Assembly (NCBI GenBank): GCA_038123275.1
Contig: JAYORG010000001.1
Location: 175,054 to 239,053, forward strand
Reading direction: 5' to 3'
DNA: 64,000 bases
From: CAJQHT01 sp038123275
GTDB taxonomy: Bacteria > Pseudomonadota > Alphaproteobacteria > Rickettsiales > UBA1997
How positions within the stretch are numbered: position 1 is the stretch's first letter; every line of letters starts with the position of its first letter. Shown here one piece after another: positions 1-7,036 of the stretch. Under the pieces are notes generated by a model. The model ran no database searches, had not been told where the DNA came from, and saw nothing but the letters and a program-made list of their open reading frames with translations. A program made the position numbers and the translations under genes.

Positions 1-34
1 AACTCTTTGTTAACTTTAATTTTTAAGAGATTTA

Positions 35-160
35 GTGACCCCTACGGGATTACGTCGGATCTAAAGGTCCTCGTTGCAAACGCCTATTGCGCTAAGTTAG
101 CAAAGCTAACTAAGCTTCATAACGGCTTTTTGTCGAACCCGTATTCCCACCGTGAAAGGG
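35..160 (-). pseudogene. Broken second copy of tRNA-Glu
   Basis: Bases 35-51 are identical to 293-309 of the intact tRNA-Glu gene (3' acceptor and T-arm), and bases 133-160 are identical to 309-336 (T-arm through the anticodon stem-loop). The two matching parts are separated by about 81 foreign bases (52-132) that contain a small hairpin (gttagc/gctaac). The D-arm and the 5' acceptor strand are missing after 160. A tRNA could not be made from this; it is a remnant of a duplicated tRNA gene split by a short insertion. Confidence 0.75.
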
Positions 161-202
161 GCGTGAACGGCAGAGCTTGAGACCGAAGGTCGAAATGGCT
201 GC

Positions 203-225
203 AAAAACGATTGATAATCGTTTTT
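203..225 (-). terminator. Hairpin downstream of tRNA-Glu, possible terminator
   Basis: A perfect 10-bp stem (AAAAACGATT at 203-212 against AATCGTTTTT at 216-225) with a 3-base loop lies 66 bases past the 3' end of tRNA-Glu. Read on the minus strand it ends in five U residues. The stem is AT-rich, so termination strength is uncertain; it is symmetric and could act in both directions. Confidence 0.4.
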
Positions 226-290
226 AGTAAATCGCGAGCATGAGCAACAGCGAATCTCAGGGTTAAATTTTCAATAATAAAGAAATTATT

Positions 291-365
291 TGGTGACCCC
301 TACGGGATTCGAACCCGTATTCCCACCGTGAAAGGGTGGTGTCCTAACCATTAGACGAAGGGGCC
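291..365 (-). tRNA. tRNA-Glu (anticodon TTC)
   Basis: On the minus strand the gene runs from G365 to a chromosomally encoded CCA at 293-291. The 7-bp acceptor stem (GGCCCCT/AGGGGTC), the anticodon stem CCACC/GGTGG around the loop CTTTCAC (anticodon TTC) and the T-loop GGTTCGAATCC are all present. The 75-base length is normal. It charges glutamate for translation and, in alphaproteobacteria, is also the substrate for tetrapyrrole synthesis by the C4 pathway only in some groups, so no such role is claimed here. A promoter lies at 406-434. Confidence 0.97.
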
Positions 366-405
366 TAAAACAGCTTATAAGCGTTTTAATGTTAGGAAGA
401 CAGGC

Positions 406-434
406 ATTGTAAATTTCAAGAAACTAAAATGCAA
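406..434 (-). promoter_or_regulatory. Predicted sigma-70 promoter of tRNA-Glu
   Basis: On the minus strand TTGCAT (434-429) and TACAAT (411-406) are separated by 17 bases, about 40 bases upstream of the first base of the tRNA. Spacing and both hexamers fit a housekeeping promoter. Read from sequence only. Confidence 0.5.
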
Positions 435-651
435 CTATATAACTATATAAAAATTTACATACGTTTTTGATAAGGCGGTGTAAATAGACCCATAAGCGCT
501 AAGTTATACTATGTGCTTAATATCGTGAGAAACAATTAGTTTCCCAATTCAAAATAAGTCAATGATATGAGTTAATGTTGTAAATAATATAGTAGTCTAT
601 CATATTTGTTAGTCTCTTATTATAAATAATAAACTTAAACTTTTTCCTTCA

Positions 652-1434
652 ATGTCCAAAGAAACCAAACAATCAGAAAGCGATATAATGCGAAATAACA
701 TGACAAGACTTTTTCAATCACTTATATCAGGAAATTCTCATAGAAGGGTTCTAAATGATGGTCAGACCGAGCTAATATATACAAGAATAGAGCTGGGAAA
801 CAGCGCAAATATAAGTAATGAGGATTTTTTAGCCTTAGAACAATCTAGAAGTGGTTCTCAAAGATTGCCTCAAGAACAGGTGCGAACCTTAATAGATCTT
901 TATAATAACTCGCTTTTAACGGTGTTTGGTGGAGATTCCAGACCTGTAACAAGAATAAATGTATATCAACAAGAAGAGGTTCGGGGTCCAGCAGATGTTT
1001 TTGATGACAGTCAAAATGTGGCTGGTCAATCAATGCATTTTGAGATTTACCTTCCAATAGGCCAATATCAAACATTATGTGATACTTATTACAAACTATC
1101 CCAAGAAAAAATAGCAGCAGCTAGAGGTGCTGCATCTGGATTATTGGAATCTAAAGATTTACCAGCAGGAATAGGAGATAATTTGGGAGAGATGTTGACT
1201 ACTAGGGATGGAGCGAACGTTTCTACGGTAAACAGAATATCAAATCAAAGATCCAAGGAAGCTGTTCATCGCCACGTAACCAATCCTAGAAAACAAGAAG
1301 TTAATAAGGCTACTGGTGTATCAGATTCTACGATATTAAATATTATTTCTGATTATGAAATTCCGAACCCAAGCATTGATGCATTTGACTCAGAAGTTTT
1401 AGAGGATGGAAAGTCCAATACCAAGGCACGATAA
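652..1434 (+). CDS. Hypothetical protein carried inside the IS4 element
   Basis: A 260-residue reading frame that I do not recognise. It is soluble in character: no signal peptide, no membrane segment, no cysteine-rich motif, with an Asn/Ser/Gln-rich N-terminus and a charged C-terminus. It ends at 1434, and the C-terminal reading frame of the transposase on the other strand ends at 1435, so the two genes abut tail to tail. It lies inside the inverted repeats of the element, so it moves with it. It could be an accessory transposition protein or a cargo gene (for example an effector) picked up by the element. The start codon ATG at 652 has no strong ribosome binding site. Confidence 0.6.
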   Translation: MSKETKQSESDIMRNNMTRLFQSLISGNSHRRVLNDGQTELIYTRIELGNSANISNEDFLALEQSRSGSQRLPQEQVRTLIDLYNNSLLTVFGGDSRPVTRINVYQQEEVRGPADVFDDSQNVAGQSMHFEIYLPIGQYQTLCDTYYKLSQEKIAAARGAASGLLESKDLPAGIGDNLGEMLTTRDGANVSTVNRISNQRSKEAVHRHVTNPRKQEVNKATGVSDSTILNIISDYEIPNPSIDAFDSEVLEDGKSNTKAR

Positions 1435-1668
1435 TTAAGAAAGGTAAACGTTTTTGATTTCCCTCACATGATAAGTTCTGCTCCTCTTAGAAACCGCTAA
1501 CCATGAAGTAATTTGATTCCAATTTTTCATTACTTGGTTTAGCGTTATTCTGGGCTCAATTGCCAGTTGAATTTGGTGAAAAGCAAAAGAAAATTCTAGC
1601 CATAAATTTCTATTTTTGTTATTTGTCTCATTTCTATGGAGAAGTGTTTTTTTTGATGTTTGCAACAC
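1435..1668 (-). pseudogene. C-terminal part of the IS4 transposase, shifted frame
   Basis: This stretch encodes the usual end of IS4-family transposases (residues resembling NLWLEFSFAFHQIQLAIEPR and a closing basic segment), but in the +1 frame relative to the main transposase frame. The switch falls on a run of eight A (T8 on the plus strand, 1647-1654). One A fewer joins the two frames without a gap. No independent start is plausible; it would be made only by slippage on the A8 run, or is dead. Confidence 0.75.
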
Positions 1669-2776
1669 GAATAAATTTCTCAGTCAAAAGGGCAATTAGC
1701 AATTTACCATATATCCAAGCTTTAGAGCTTTTATCACTATATTTAGGTAAATGACCAAGAGATGTTATTGATTTTAGCCTTTTAAAAGCTAATTCAATTT
1801 GCCATCTTGTTCTGTACCAGCTTAATATTGAATAAGTCGGACATTCTTCTTTTGTAAAAGTAGTAAATATTATGACATATTTAGCATATTCAAAAGTATC
1901 GGCTCTAGTATTCTTATTTTTTCTACTAGCTGCATCTTTTATCTTTTTAATTGCTTCATTAGTAGAACCTTCATCTTTTCTGATAGCGCAAATTCTACCT
2001 TTTATTCTCTTGGTATTTTTAATATCTTTGATATAAACATCCCATTCATCATAATCACCAACCTCTTTTAAAATTCTAAGATTAGACAGTAAATTAATTT
2101 TATCACCACTACAGTCATATGAAACAGTATTTGCTCTGACAATAATATCTGCTCCATTCTCTACAACATAGGATATTTGATTAAAGCGAGAATAATTCCT
2201 ATCAGCAATTATACATTCATCGTTTTTTACAGGATAACTTGCTATTGATTCGCCATTGCCCTTACCTTTGGCATTAACTAAGTTGAAATAATCACATTCA
2301 AAATTAGGAAAAGAAAAACTATAATTTATTCTCCAATAACTCCCTGTTTTACCAGGTTCTTTCACAACTGATCCATCAACCAATCTAATCTTCTTCTTAA
2401 TATTACCTAGTAGAGCAGAATTAACAGTTTTTTGCTCAAGATAAAGAGCCTCACACATATCTTTTAACCATAACTCACTTCTTCTTAAAGCATTTAAAAT
2501 ACCAACATCTGAAATATCCAATAATCCTGATAATTTACTTCTTACAGAAGTTTCCATTAATGAGTAACCCTTGCCTATATGCAACAATAGAATACGAAGC
2601 AAAACAGAAGCATCTTTTATTTTACGATTACCTTTTAAAACATTGTGAGTTTCACATGATTCATTCCAATTATATGGCAATAACTCTTTTATAAGAGTCC
2701 AATCATCCAATGAATCTTGAATGTTTGGTACTGAAGATGAAGAAACGGATGATGACGATAATATTGAATTAGACAT
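1634..2776 (-). CDS. IS4-family transposase, main part (frameshifted before the C-terminus)
   Basis: DDE transposase of the IS4 family. The first Asp is in RLVDGSVV (residue about 134), the second in IIADRNYS (about 192), and the family's Y-R-E-K signature is complete in YRTRWQIELAFKRLK near residues 336-350. The N-terminus has a Ser-rich lead followed by the helical DNA-binding part. The frame runs out shortly after, at an A8 run, and the C-terminal 65-70 residues continue in the next frame at 1435-1668. All catalytic residues are upstream of the shift. The protein cuts and joins the element ends at 490 and 2866. Slippage on A8 could restore the full protein; otherwise the element is defective. 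Confidence 0.88.
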   Translation of the reverse strand: MSNSILSSSSVSSSSVPNIQDSLDDWTLIKELLPYNWNESCETHNVLKGNRKIKDASVLLRILLLHIGKGYSLMETSVRSKLSGLLDISDVGILNALRRSELWLKDMCEALYLEQKTVNSALLGNIKKKIRLVDGSVVKEPGKTGSYWRINYSFSFPNFECDYFNLVNAKGKGNGESIASYPVKNDECIIADRNYSRFNQISYVVENGADIIVRANTVSYDCSGDKINLLSNLRILKEVGDYDEWDVYIKDIKNTKRIKGRICAIRKDEGSTNEAIKKIKDAASRKNKNTRADTFEYAKYVIIFTTFTKEECPTYSILSWYRTRWQIELAFKRLKSITSLGHLPKYSDKSSKAWIYGKLLIALLTEKFIRVANIKKNTSP

Positions 2777-3026
2777 TTTCTCCCAAAAAATTCATTAATA
2801 TTACTGCTTTGATACATATTAATATTAATTTGAATTTTTAATGTCAAAATAACTTAGTGCTTATGGTAAATAGACCCCCTACAATATATTTTATATGGTT
2901 GATGAAAAAAGTCTAACACCTTGTTTATTATTTTGACCCCTTTGCCTTTACTTTATTTAAATAGGTATACTGTTCTCTTATTTTCAACCCCTTTACTTAT
3001 AAAAGAATTTTAATTCAACTTAGATA

Positions 3027-3059
3027 TTGACTATTTGTATATTAGTGTGTATAATACAC
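3027..3059 (+). promoter_or_regulatory. Promoter and likely operator of hicAB
   Basis: TTGACT at 3027-3032 and TATAAT at 3050-3055 are separated by 17 bases, close to the sigma-70 consensus. A perfect inverted repeat (GTGTAT at 3047-3052, ATACAC at 3054-3059) overlaps the -10 box. HicB proteins with a ribbon-helix-helix domain are known to repress their own operon by binding palindromes of this kind, so the repeat is a probable HicB operator; that part is inference. Confidence 0.7.
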
Positions 3060-3090
3060 ATTATACTAACTACCTTTTTAATTTACTTAG

Positions 3091-3288
3091 ATGAACGGTA
3101 AAAAATTAATAAAAGTTTTAGAAAAAGATGGTTGGTTTCTGGTTGCCACTAAAGGCAGCCATAACCAGTATAAACATAACTCTAAAAAAGTGAGGGTAAC
3201 AGTTCCTCACCCCAAAAAGGATATTCCAAAAGGAACTATTTTGAGTATATTAAAACAGGCTAATTTAAGTAAAAATTTATTAAAATAA
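3091..3288 (+). CDS. hicA: HicA family toxin (mRNA interferase)
   Basis: A 65-residue protein with the full HicA pattern: an N-terminal helix (KKLIKVLEKDGW), the catalytic histidine in KGSHNQYKH, and the basic tail with the closing LSILKQANLS helix. HicA has a double-stranded-RNA-binding-like fold and cleaves mRNA when free of its antitoxin. It is first in a two-gene operon with hicB 12 bases downstream and has its own near-consensus promoter. Toxin-first order is common for hicAB. Both genes are intact, unlike the neighbouring MNT/HEPN locus. Confidence 0.93.
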   Translation: MNGKKLIKVLEKDGWFLVATKGSHNQYKHNSKKVRVTVPHPKKDIPKGTILSILKQANLSKNLLK

Positions 3289-3300
3289 TAAGGAGGAAAA

Positions 3301-3702
3301 ATGTCAAAAACATCAAAAGAATATATAGCAGTTATTCATAAAGACGATACTTCGGATTATGGAGTTGTTTTTCCTGATTTCTTGGGCTGTATAACTTCTG
3401 GCTCAACCCTAGAAGAAACAAAAAATATGGCAGAAGAGGCTTTACAGTTTCATATTGATGGAATGTTAGAAGATAAAGAAGAATTACCAGAATCATCAAC
3501 TTTAGATGATATTAAAGTAAAATATCCAGATGCAGAGGCTTTTTTAATAATATCTTCAAGGATTCCAGCGGTAGCAAAAAGAATTAATGTAACTATTGAT
3601 GAAAAACTGCTAAGAAAATTAGATAAATACTTGGAAGAGCATGGTGATAATCGTAGCCATTTCTTTGCAGAATCTATTAGGGAAAAAGTGGTACAATATT
3701 AA
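3301..3702 (+). CDS. hicB: HicB family antitoxin
   Basis: A 133-residue antitoxin. Residues about 7-65 form the partial RNase-H-like HicB domain (YGVVFPDFLGCITSG and the following helix), which covers the toxin's active site. Residues about 97-130 are a ribbon-helix-helix DNA-binding domain (RINVTIDEKLLRKLDKYLEE). The start ATG is set by a perfect Shine-Dalgarno AGGAGG at 3291-3296, much stronger than that of most genes here, which fits the known need to make antitoxin in excess of toxin. Likely binds the palindrome at 3047-3059. Confidence 0.93.
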   Translation: MSKTSKEYIAVIHKDDTSDYGVVFPDFLGCITSGSTLEETKNMAEEALQFHIDGMLEDKEELPESSTLDDIKVKYPDAEAFLIISSRIPAVAKRINVTIDEKLLRKLDKYLEEHGDNRSHFFAESIREKVVQY

Positions 3703-3841
3703 AAAAGCGTAACTGGGGTTCAATAGAAATCTCTATGTATTTTGAAGTAGACAGTATATTTATTTCATAAAGGTCAGGTTTATTTTATTAGGCATTAATG
3801 AAGTAGTTGGGAGTTTTTTTTTGCTATTTTTTAAATAGACA

Positions 3842-4237
3842 TTATTCCTTAAAACCATCTATCTTTTCTTTACAAACAGTCTCAACAACTTTCTTTAAAC
3901 ATTCAACTTTTTTGATTAAGTATTTTAATTGTTCTTTGGTTATGGAGTAGTTTTTGTCGTATCTGGCTTCTACGTAGGCTCTTTTTAAGAGATCGAAACA
4001 TTCTTTTTCTTCAACTGTATTTTTTGGGAAGATGTTGAGGAATTGTTTTGAGTGGTAGATTAGGGGTTTGTTTAATTTTTCTAGGTCGTGGAGTTTTGGG
4101 CTGTAGTTTGTAAACACCAAGTGCGAGCATTGATAGAGAGATTCTGTTGCTTGGTAAAGGTTGAAGGCTGCTAACTTATAATTTTTTCTATTAAAATAAA
4201 CCTTGTAACCAAACATAAATTCTTTAGAATTATCCAT
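3842..4237 (-). CDS. HEPN domain protein (C-terminal half of a split MNT-HEPN gene)
   Basis: A 131-residue helical HEPN-domain protein. Family features seen are YNLYQATESLYQ-like helix (AAFNLYQATESLYQ), the KLHDLEKL segment and ARYDKNYSIT. HEPN proteins are RNases or accept nucleotides in MNT/HEPN toxin-antitoxin pairs. The gene is exactly in frame with the nucleotidyltransferase reading frame upstream (4307-4735): the 23 codons between them read LKEAK, stop, LKDEEKKKIATEYYSIW and run straight into this ORF's start. In many bacteria the two domains are one protein of about 300 residues, and 298 codons fit here. The ATG at 4237 may be an internal Met, not a real start. Confidence 0.8.
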   Translation of the reverse strand: MDNSKEFMFGYKVYFNRKNYKLAAFNLYQATESLYQCSHLVFTNYSPKLHDLEKLNKPLIYHSKQFLNIFPKNTVEEKECFDLLKRAYVEARYDKNYSITKEQLKYLIKKVECLKKVVETVCKEKIDGFKE

Positions 4238-4306
4238 CCAAATACTATAATACTCCGTCGCTATCTTCTTCTTTTCCTCATCTTTTAATTACTTTGCCTC
4301 TTTCAA

Positions 4307-4735
4307 CTAATTTGAGTCTTCACTTTGATAAAGAAGTATCCCTTCTTTTTTAATATCTGAGAAGAAATATTGTCCTTTTCTTAATTCTTTATTAACTCTT
4401 GTAAGTGGTTCAATTATTATTGAAGCTGGATGTTCAATGTCTGGTAGTTTCTTATCTATTTTTTCATTAATCTTACTTTCTAAATTTCTAGCATTTGCTC
4501 CTGTGCCAAAGTTATGTTGTTTGGTAATTACGAGAATATCATAGTCGGAAACATAATCTAATAATCTACCATCAGATTCTTCTTTTAATTCATTTATCCA
4601 ATTGCCACGTGCAAATGAGCTAAAAAGAATTATGTGAGATATCTTTTTTTTGCCAGTTGCTTTAATAATATCTGTTATTTGAGTTATTGTTTCTTGATGG
4701 GATTTGGATTTTACTGGTAGCTGTGTTTTCATCAA
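4307..4735 (-). CDS. MNT-type nucleotidyltransferase (N-terminal half of a split MNT-HEPN gene)
   Basis: A 142-residue minimal nucleotidyltransferase. The family's GS-like motif appears as FSSFARGNW (the usual Gly is Ser) and the metal-binding Asp pair as SDYDILVI. In characterised MNT/HEPN pairs the nucleotidyltransferase AMPylates the HEPN toxin on a conserved Tyr. The frame stops at TAG (4307-4309); a second in-frame stop TAA follows five codons later and the HEPN part then continues in the same frame. So it is either a pseudogene with two nonsense codons or a fused gene that has split into a two-gene module. Confidence 0.8.
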   Translation of the reverse strand: MMKTQLPVKSKSHQETITQITDIIKATGKKKISHIILFSSFARGNWINELKEESDGRLLDYVSDYDILVITKQHNFGTGANARNLESKINEKIDKKLPDIEHPASIIIEPLTRVNKELRKGQYFFSDIKKEGILLYQSEDSN

Positions 4736-5205
4736 TTCTTGAATTATTTAAAAGATAAGCGGAAGAAATTTACCTTATTTATTCAAGCTTTGCAACTGTT
4801 TTATTGATCTTGCTTCAGCTACTGGATTTTGCTAATGCTTTATATAATAAGTTTAAACTTATACACATGTTACAAGTGGAGGAGGAATCTCCTCCACTCT
4901 GGGCACGAGATCTTGTCACATAAGATAATCTAGAGCTTCTAAACGAAGCTCTAGATTATCTGAAGTTCAAGATGACAGCTTCTTACATGAAGTATCTATC
5001 ACGAAGCTTAAGATTCTTTGAAGCTCAAGATAACAGTTTGGCCATGAGGAATAATTGTGATGTGTTTATCTTTTGCGTGTAGTTACCTGTCATGCTGAAT
5101 TTAGAAAATGTTAGAATTACATAGTAATTCTTACAGTTTCTTATATGAAGTATCTCACCCCAAGAAACGTTAGCTAGAATTAACAAAGGTTAATGTGACA
5201 CATAC
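4736..5205. repeat. Intergenic stretch rich in palindromes and degenerate repeats
   Basis: No gene seen. It holds a 10-bp-stem hairpin at 4875-4898 (agtggaggag/ctcctccact) and a perfect 15-bp-stem hairpin at 4924-4960. After these, a degenerate unit occurs at least twice: one pattern like TGAAGTTCAAGATGACAG (4961-4978) recurs near 5018-5035, and ACAGCTTCTTACATGAAGTA (about 4974-4993) recurs near 5126-5145. Such hairpin clusters are typical of dispersed intergenic palindromic repeats. Confidence 0.6.
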
Positions 5206-6234
5206 TCAACCAAACAACAAACAAGCATCTCCATAAGAATAAAAACGATATTGTTCCTTTATGGCATGTTGATAGAGATTTTTGGCGTTTTTTTTGCCAA
5301 TAAAAGCAGATATTAACATAAATAATGTCGATTTTGGTAGATGAAAATTGGTCATTAAAATATCAACTATTTTAAATTTATATGGTGGGTAAATAAAAAT
5401 ATTAGTATCTCTTGATTGAGGTTGTAGCTGGTTATTTTTATCAATTGCAGATTCCAAAACTCTTAAAGAAGTTGTGCCTACAGCTACAATCCTTTTACCA
5501 CTTTTTCTAGCTTCATTAATAATGTTGCAAGTCTCTTCATTAATAGTGAAATATTCCTCATGCATTTCATGATCTTTGATAAATTCACTTTTTACAGGCA
5601 AGAAAGTTCCAGCACCAACATTAAGAGTAACAAAAACTTTTTTAACTTTTTTTGTCTCTAATTGTTCAAATAATTCTTTGGTAAAGTGTAGTCCAGCGGT
5701 AGGGGCAGCAACTGCTCCTGGTTCTTTAGCAAAGATAGTTTGATAATTTATTTCATCCTTTTCATTTTTTATTTCTCTTTTTATATATGGAGGGAGAGGA
5801 ACTTGGCCATATTTTTCAAGATTTTGATAAAATTTATTGCCAAAACAGTTAAATTCTAAATCAATAAAGCCATTTTCATGTTTTTTTATTACTTTAGCAA
5901 AAAAATCATCAGATATTTTAAATATTTGGTCAATTTTTAGCCTTTTAGCTGGCTTGGCCATAACCTGCCAAATATTTTTGTCTAAATTTTTATGTAGATT
6001 AATTTCAATTTTAACATCATCTCTTGTGCCAGATAATTTTGCTTTAATAACTTTGGTATCATTAAACACCATAACATCTCCATCTTGTAAATATTCTATT
6101 AAATTTTCGATTTTTTTATCTGACACCAAATTATTTTGAAAAACTAACATTTTGGCTTTTTGTCTTGGATAAAATGGTTTGTGAGCGATTAATTTTTCTG
6201 GTAAATTAAAATCAAAATCGTTAGTTTTTAGCAT
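5206..6234 (-). CDS. queA: S-adenosylmethionine:tRNA ribosyltransferase-isomerase QueA
   Basis: A 342-residue protein of normal family length. It transfers and isomerises the ribosyl part of SAM onto 7-deazaguanine in tRNA to make epoxyqueuosine, the next-to-last step of queuosine synthesis. Clear family segments are MLKTNDFDFNLPEKLIAHKP at the start, VFNDTKVIKAKL near 55, AVAAPTAGLHFT near 175, VTLNVGAGTFLPVK near 205 and the closing PKSTLFMLISAF region. It is divergent from ubiE with only 26 bases between the starts, so the promoters overlap. Intact. Confidence 0.96.
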   Translation of the reverse strand: MLKTNDFDFNLPEKLIAHKPFYPRQKAKMLVFQNNLVSDKKIENLIEYLQDGDVMVFNDTKVIKAKLSGTRDDVKIEINLHKNLDKNIWQVMAKPAKRLKIDQIFKISDDFFAKVIKKHENGFIDLEFNCFGNKFYQNLEKYGQVPLPPYIKREIKNEKDEINYQTIFAKEPGAVAAPTAGLHFTKELFEQLETKKVKKVFVTLNVGAGTFLPVKSEFIKDHEMHEEYFTINEETCNIINEARKSGKRIVAVGTTSLRVLESAIDKNNQLQPQSRDTNIFIYPPYKFKIVDILMTNFHLPKSTLFMLISAFIGKKNAKNLYQHAIKEQYRFYSYGDACLLFG

Positions 6235-6260
6235 AATTTTAAGTAACTTTAAGAAAAATA

Positions 6261-7016
6261 GTGGATAAATTTACAGATTTTGGCTTTAAAAAAGTAAAAA
6301 TAGGAGAAAAATCAGGCTTAGTCAAGGAAGTTTTTGATAATGTGGCCTCTAAATATGACATTATGAACGATCTTATGAGTAGTGGCTTGCATCGTTTGTG
6401 GAAAGATAAGATGGTTGAAGAGATAGATTTAAAAAGAGGTAAAAAATATAAATTTTTAGATGTTGCCGGCGGTACAGGAGATGTTTCATTTAAAATTGCT
6501 AAAAAATGTCAAAAATTCAATATTAAAACTGATATTGAAGTGTCTGATATTAACCAAGAAATGCTAGATGTTGGTAAGAAAAGAGCTATTGATAATAATT
6601 TATTTGAAGGGCTTAATTTTGCTTGCGCTAATGGTGAAAAATTGCCTCATAAAAATAATCAATTTGATTTTTACACCATTGCTTTTGGTATTAGAAATTT
6701 TACCAATATTGATAAAGGTTTAAAAGAAGCATATCGTGTTTTAAAACCAGGTGGAAAATTTATTTGTTTAGAATTTTCAAAAGTTAATAATGCTGTTTTA
6801 TCAAAGCTTTATGATCTTTATACATTTAATGTTGTGCCAAAAATTGGTAAAATAGTTGCTGATGATGAAGAGTCATACCGTTATTTAGCTGAGTCTATTA
6901 ATAAATTTCCTAATCAAGAAAAATTTAAAAGCATGATTCAAGATGCTGGTTTTAAAAATGTATCATATCAAAGCCTAACCTTTGGAACAGTAGCAATTCA
7001 TACAGGTCATAAATAA
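6261..7016 (+). CDS. ubiE: Demethylmenaquinone/ubiquinone biosynthesis C-methyltransferase UbiE
   Basis: A 251-residue class I SAM-dependent methyltransferase with a GTG start. Family signatures are FDNVASKYDIMNDLMSSGLHRLWK (residues about 26-49), the SAM-binding LDVAGGTGDVSFKIA (about 68-82) and the IRNFTNIDKGLKEAYRVLKPGG segment (about 155-178). It methylates the quinone ring in ubiquinone synthesis, feeding the respiratory chain to which nuoABC in this window also belongs. Starts 26 bases from queA on the other strand. Intact. Confidence 0.96.
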   Translation: MDKFTDFGFKKVKIGEKSGLVKEVFDNVASKYDIMNDLMSSGLHRLWKDKMVEEIDLKRGKKYKFLDVAGGTGDVSFKIAKKCQKFNIKTDIEVSDINQEMLDVGKKRAIDNNLFEGLNFACANGEKLPHKNNQFDFYTIAFGIRNFTNIDKGLKEAYRVLKPGGKFICLEFSKVNNAVLSKLYDLYTFNVVPKIGKIVADDEESYRYLAESINKFPNQEKFKSMIQDAGFKNVSYQSLTFGTVAIHTGHK

Positions 7017-7036
7017 AAATTGTAAAAAAATAAATT

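Larger units (their letters stand above)
490..2866. mobile_element. IS4-family insertion element with a passenger gene
   Basis: Ends are an 18-bp inverted repeat with one mismatch: CCATAAGCGCTAAGTTAT at 490-507 and its complement at 2849-2866. The element is flanked by a direct repeat TAAATAGAC at 481-489 and 2867-2875 (possibly 1-2 bases longer), the 9-12 bp size known for IS4-family target duplications. It holds the transposase on the minus strand and, tail-to-tail with it, a 260-residue open reading frame on the plus strand. At 2377 bp it is longer than a usual one-gene IS4 element, because of the passenger gene. The clear target duplication suggests a fairly recent insertion. Confidence 0.8.

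Noticed and set aside
35..309. Direct repeat of the tRNA-Glu 3' end as att sites of an integrated island
   Set aside because: Only about 130 bp lie between the copies, the remnant extends into the anticodon arm, and no integrase is present; a duplicated and broken tRNA fits better.
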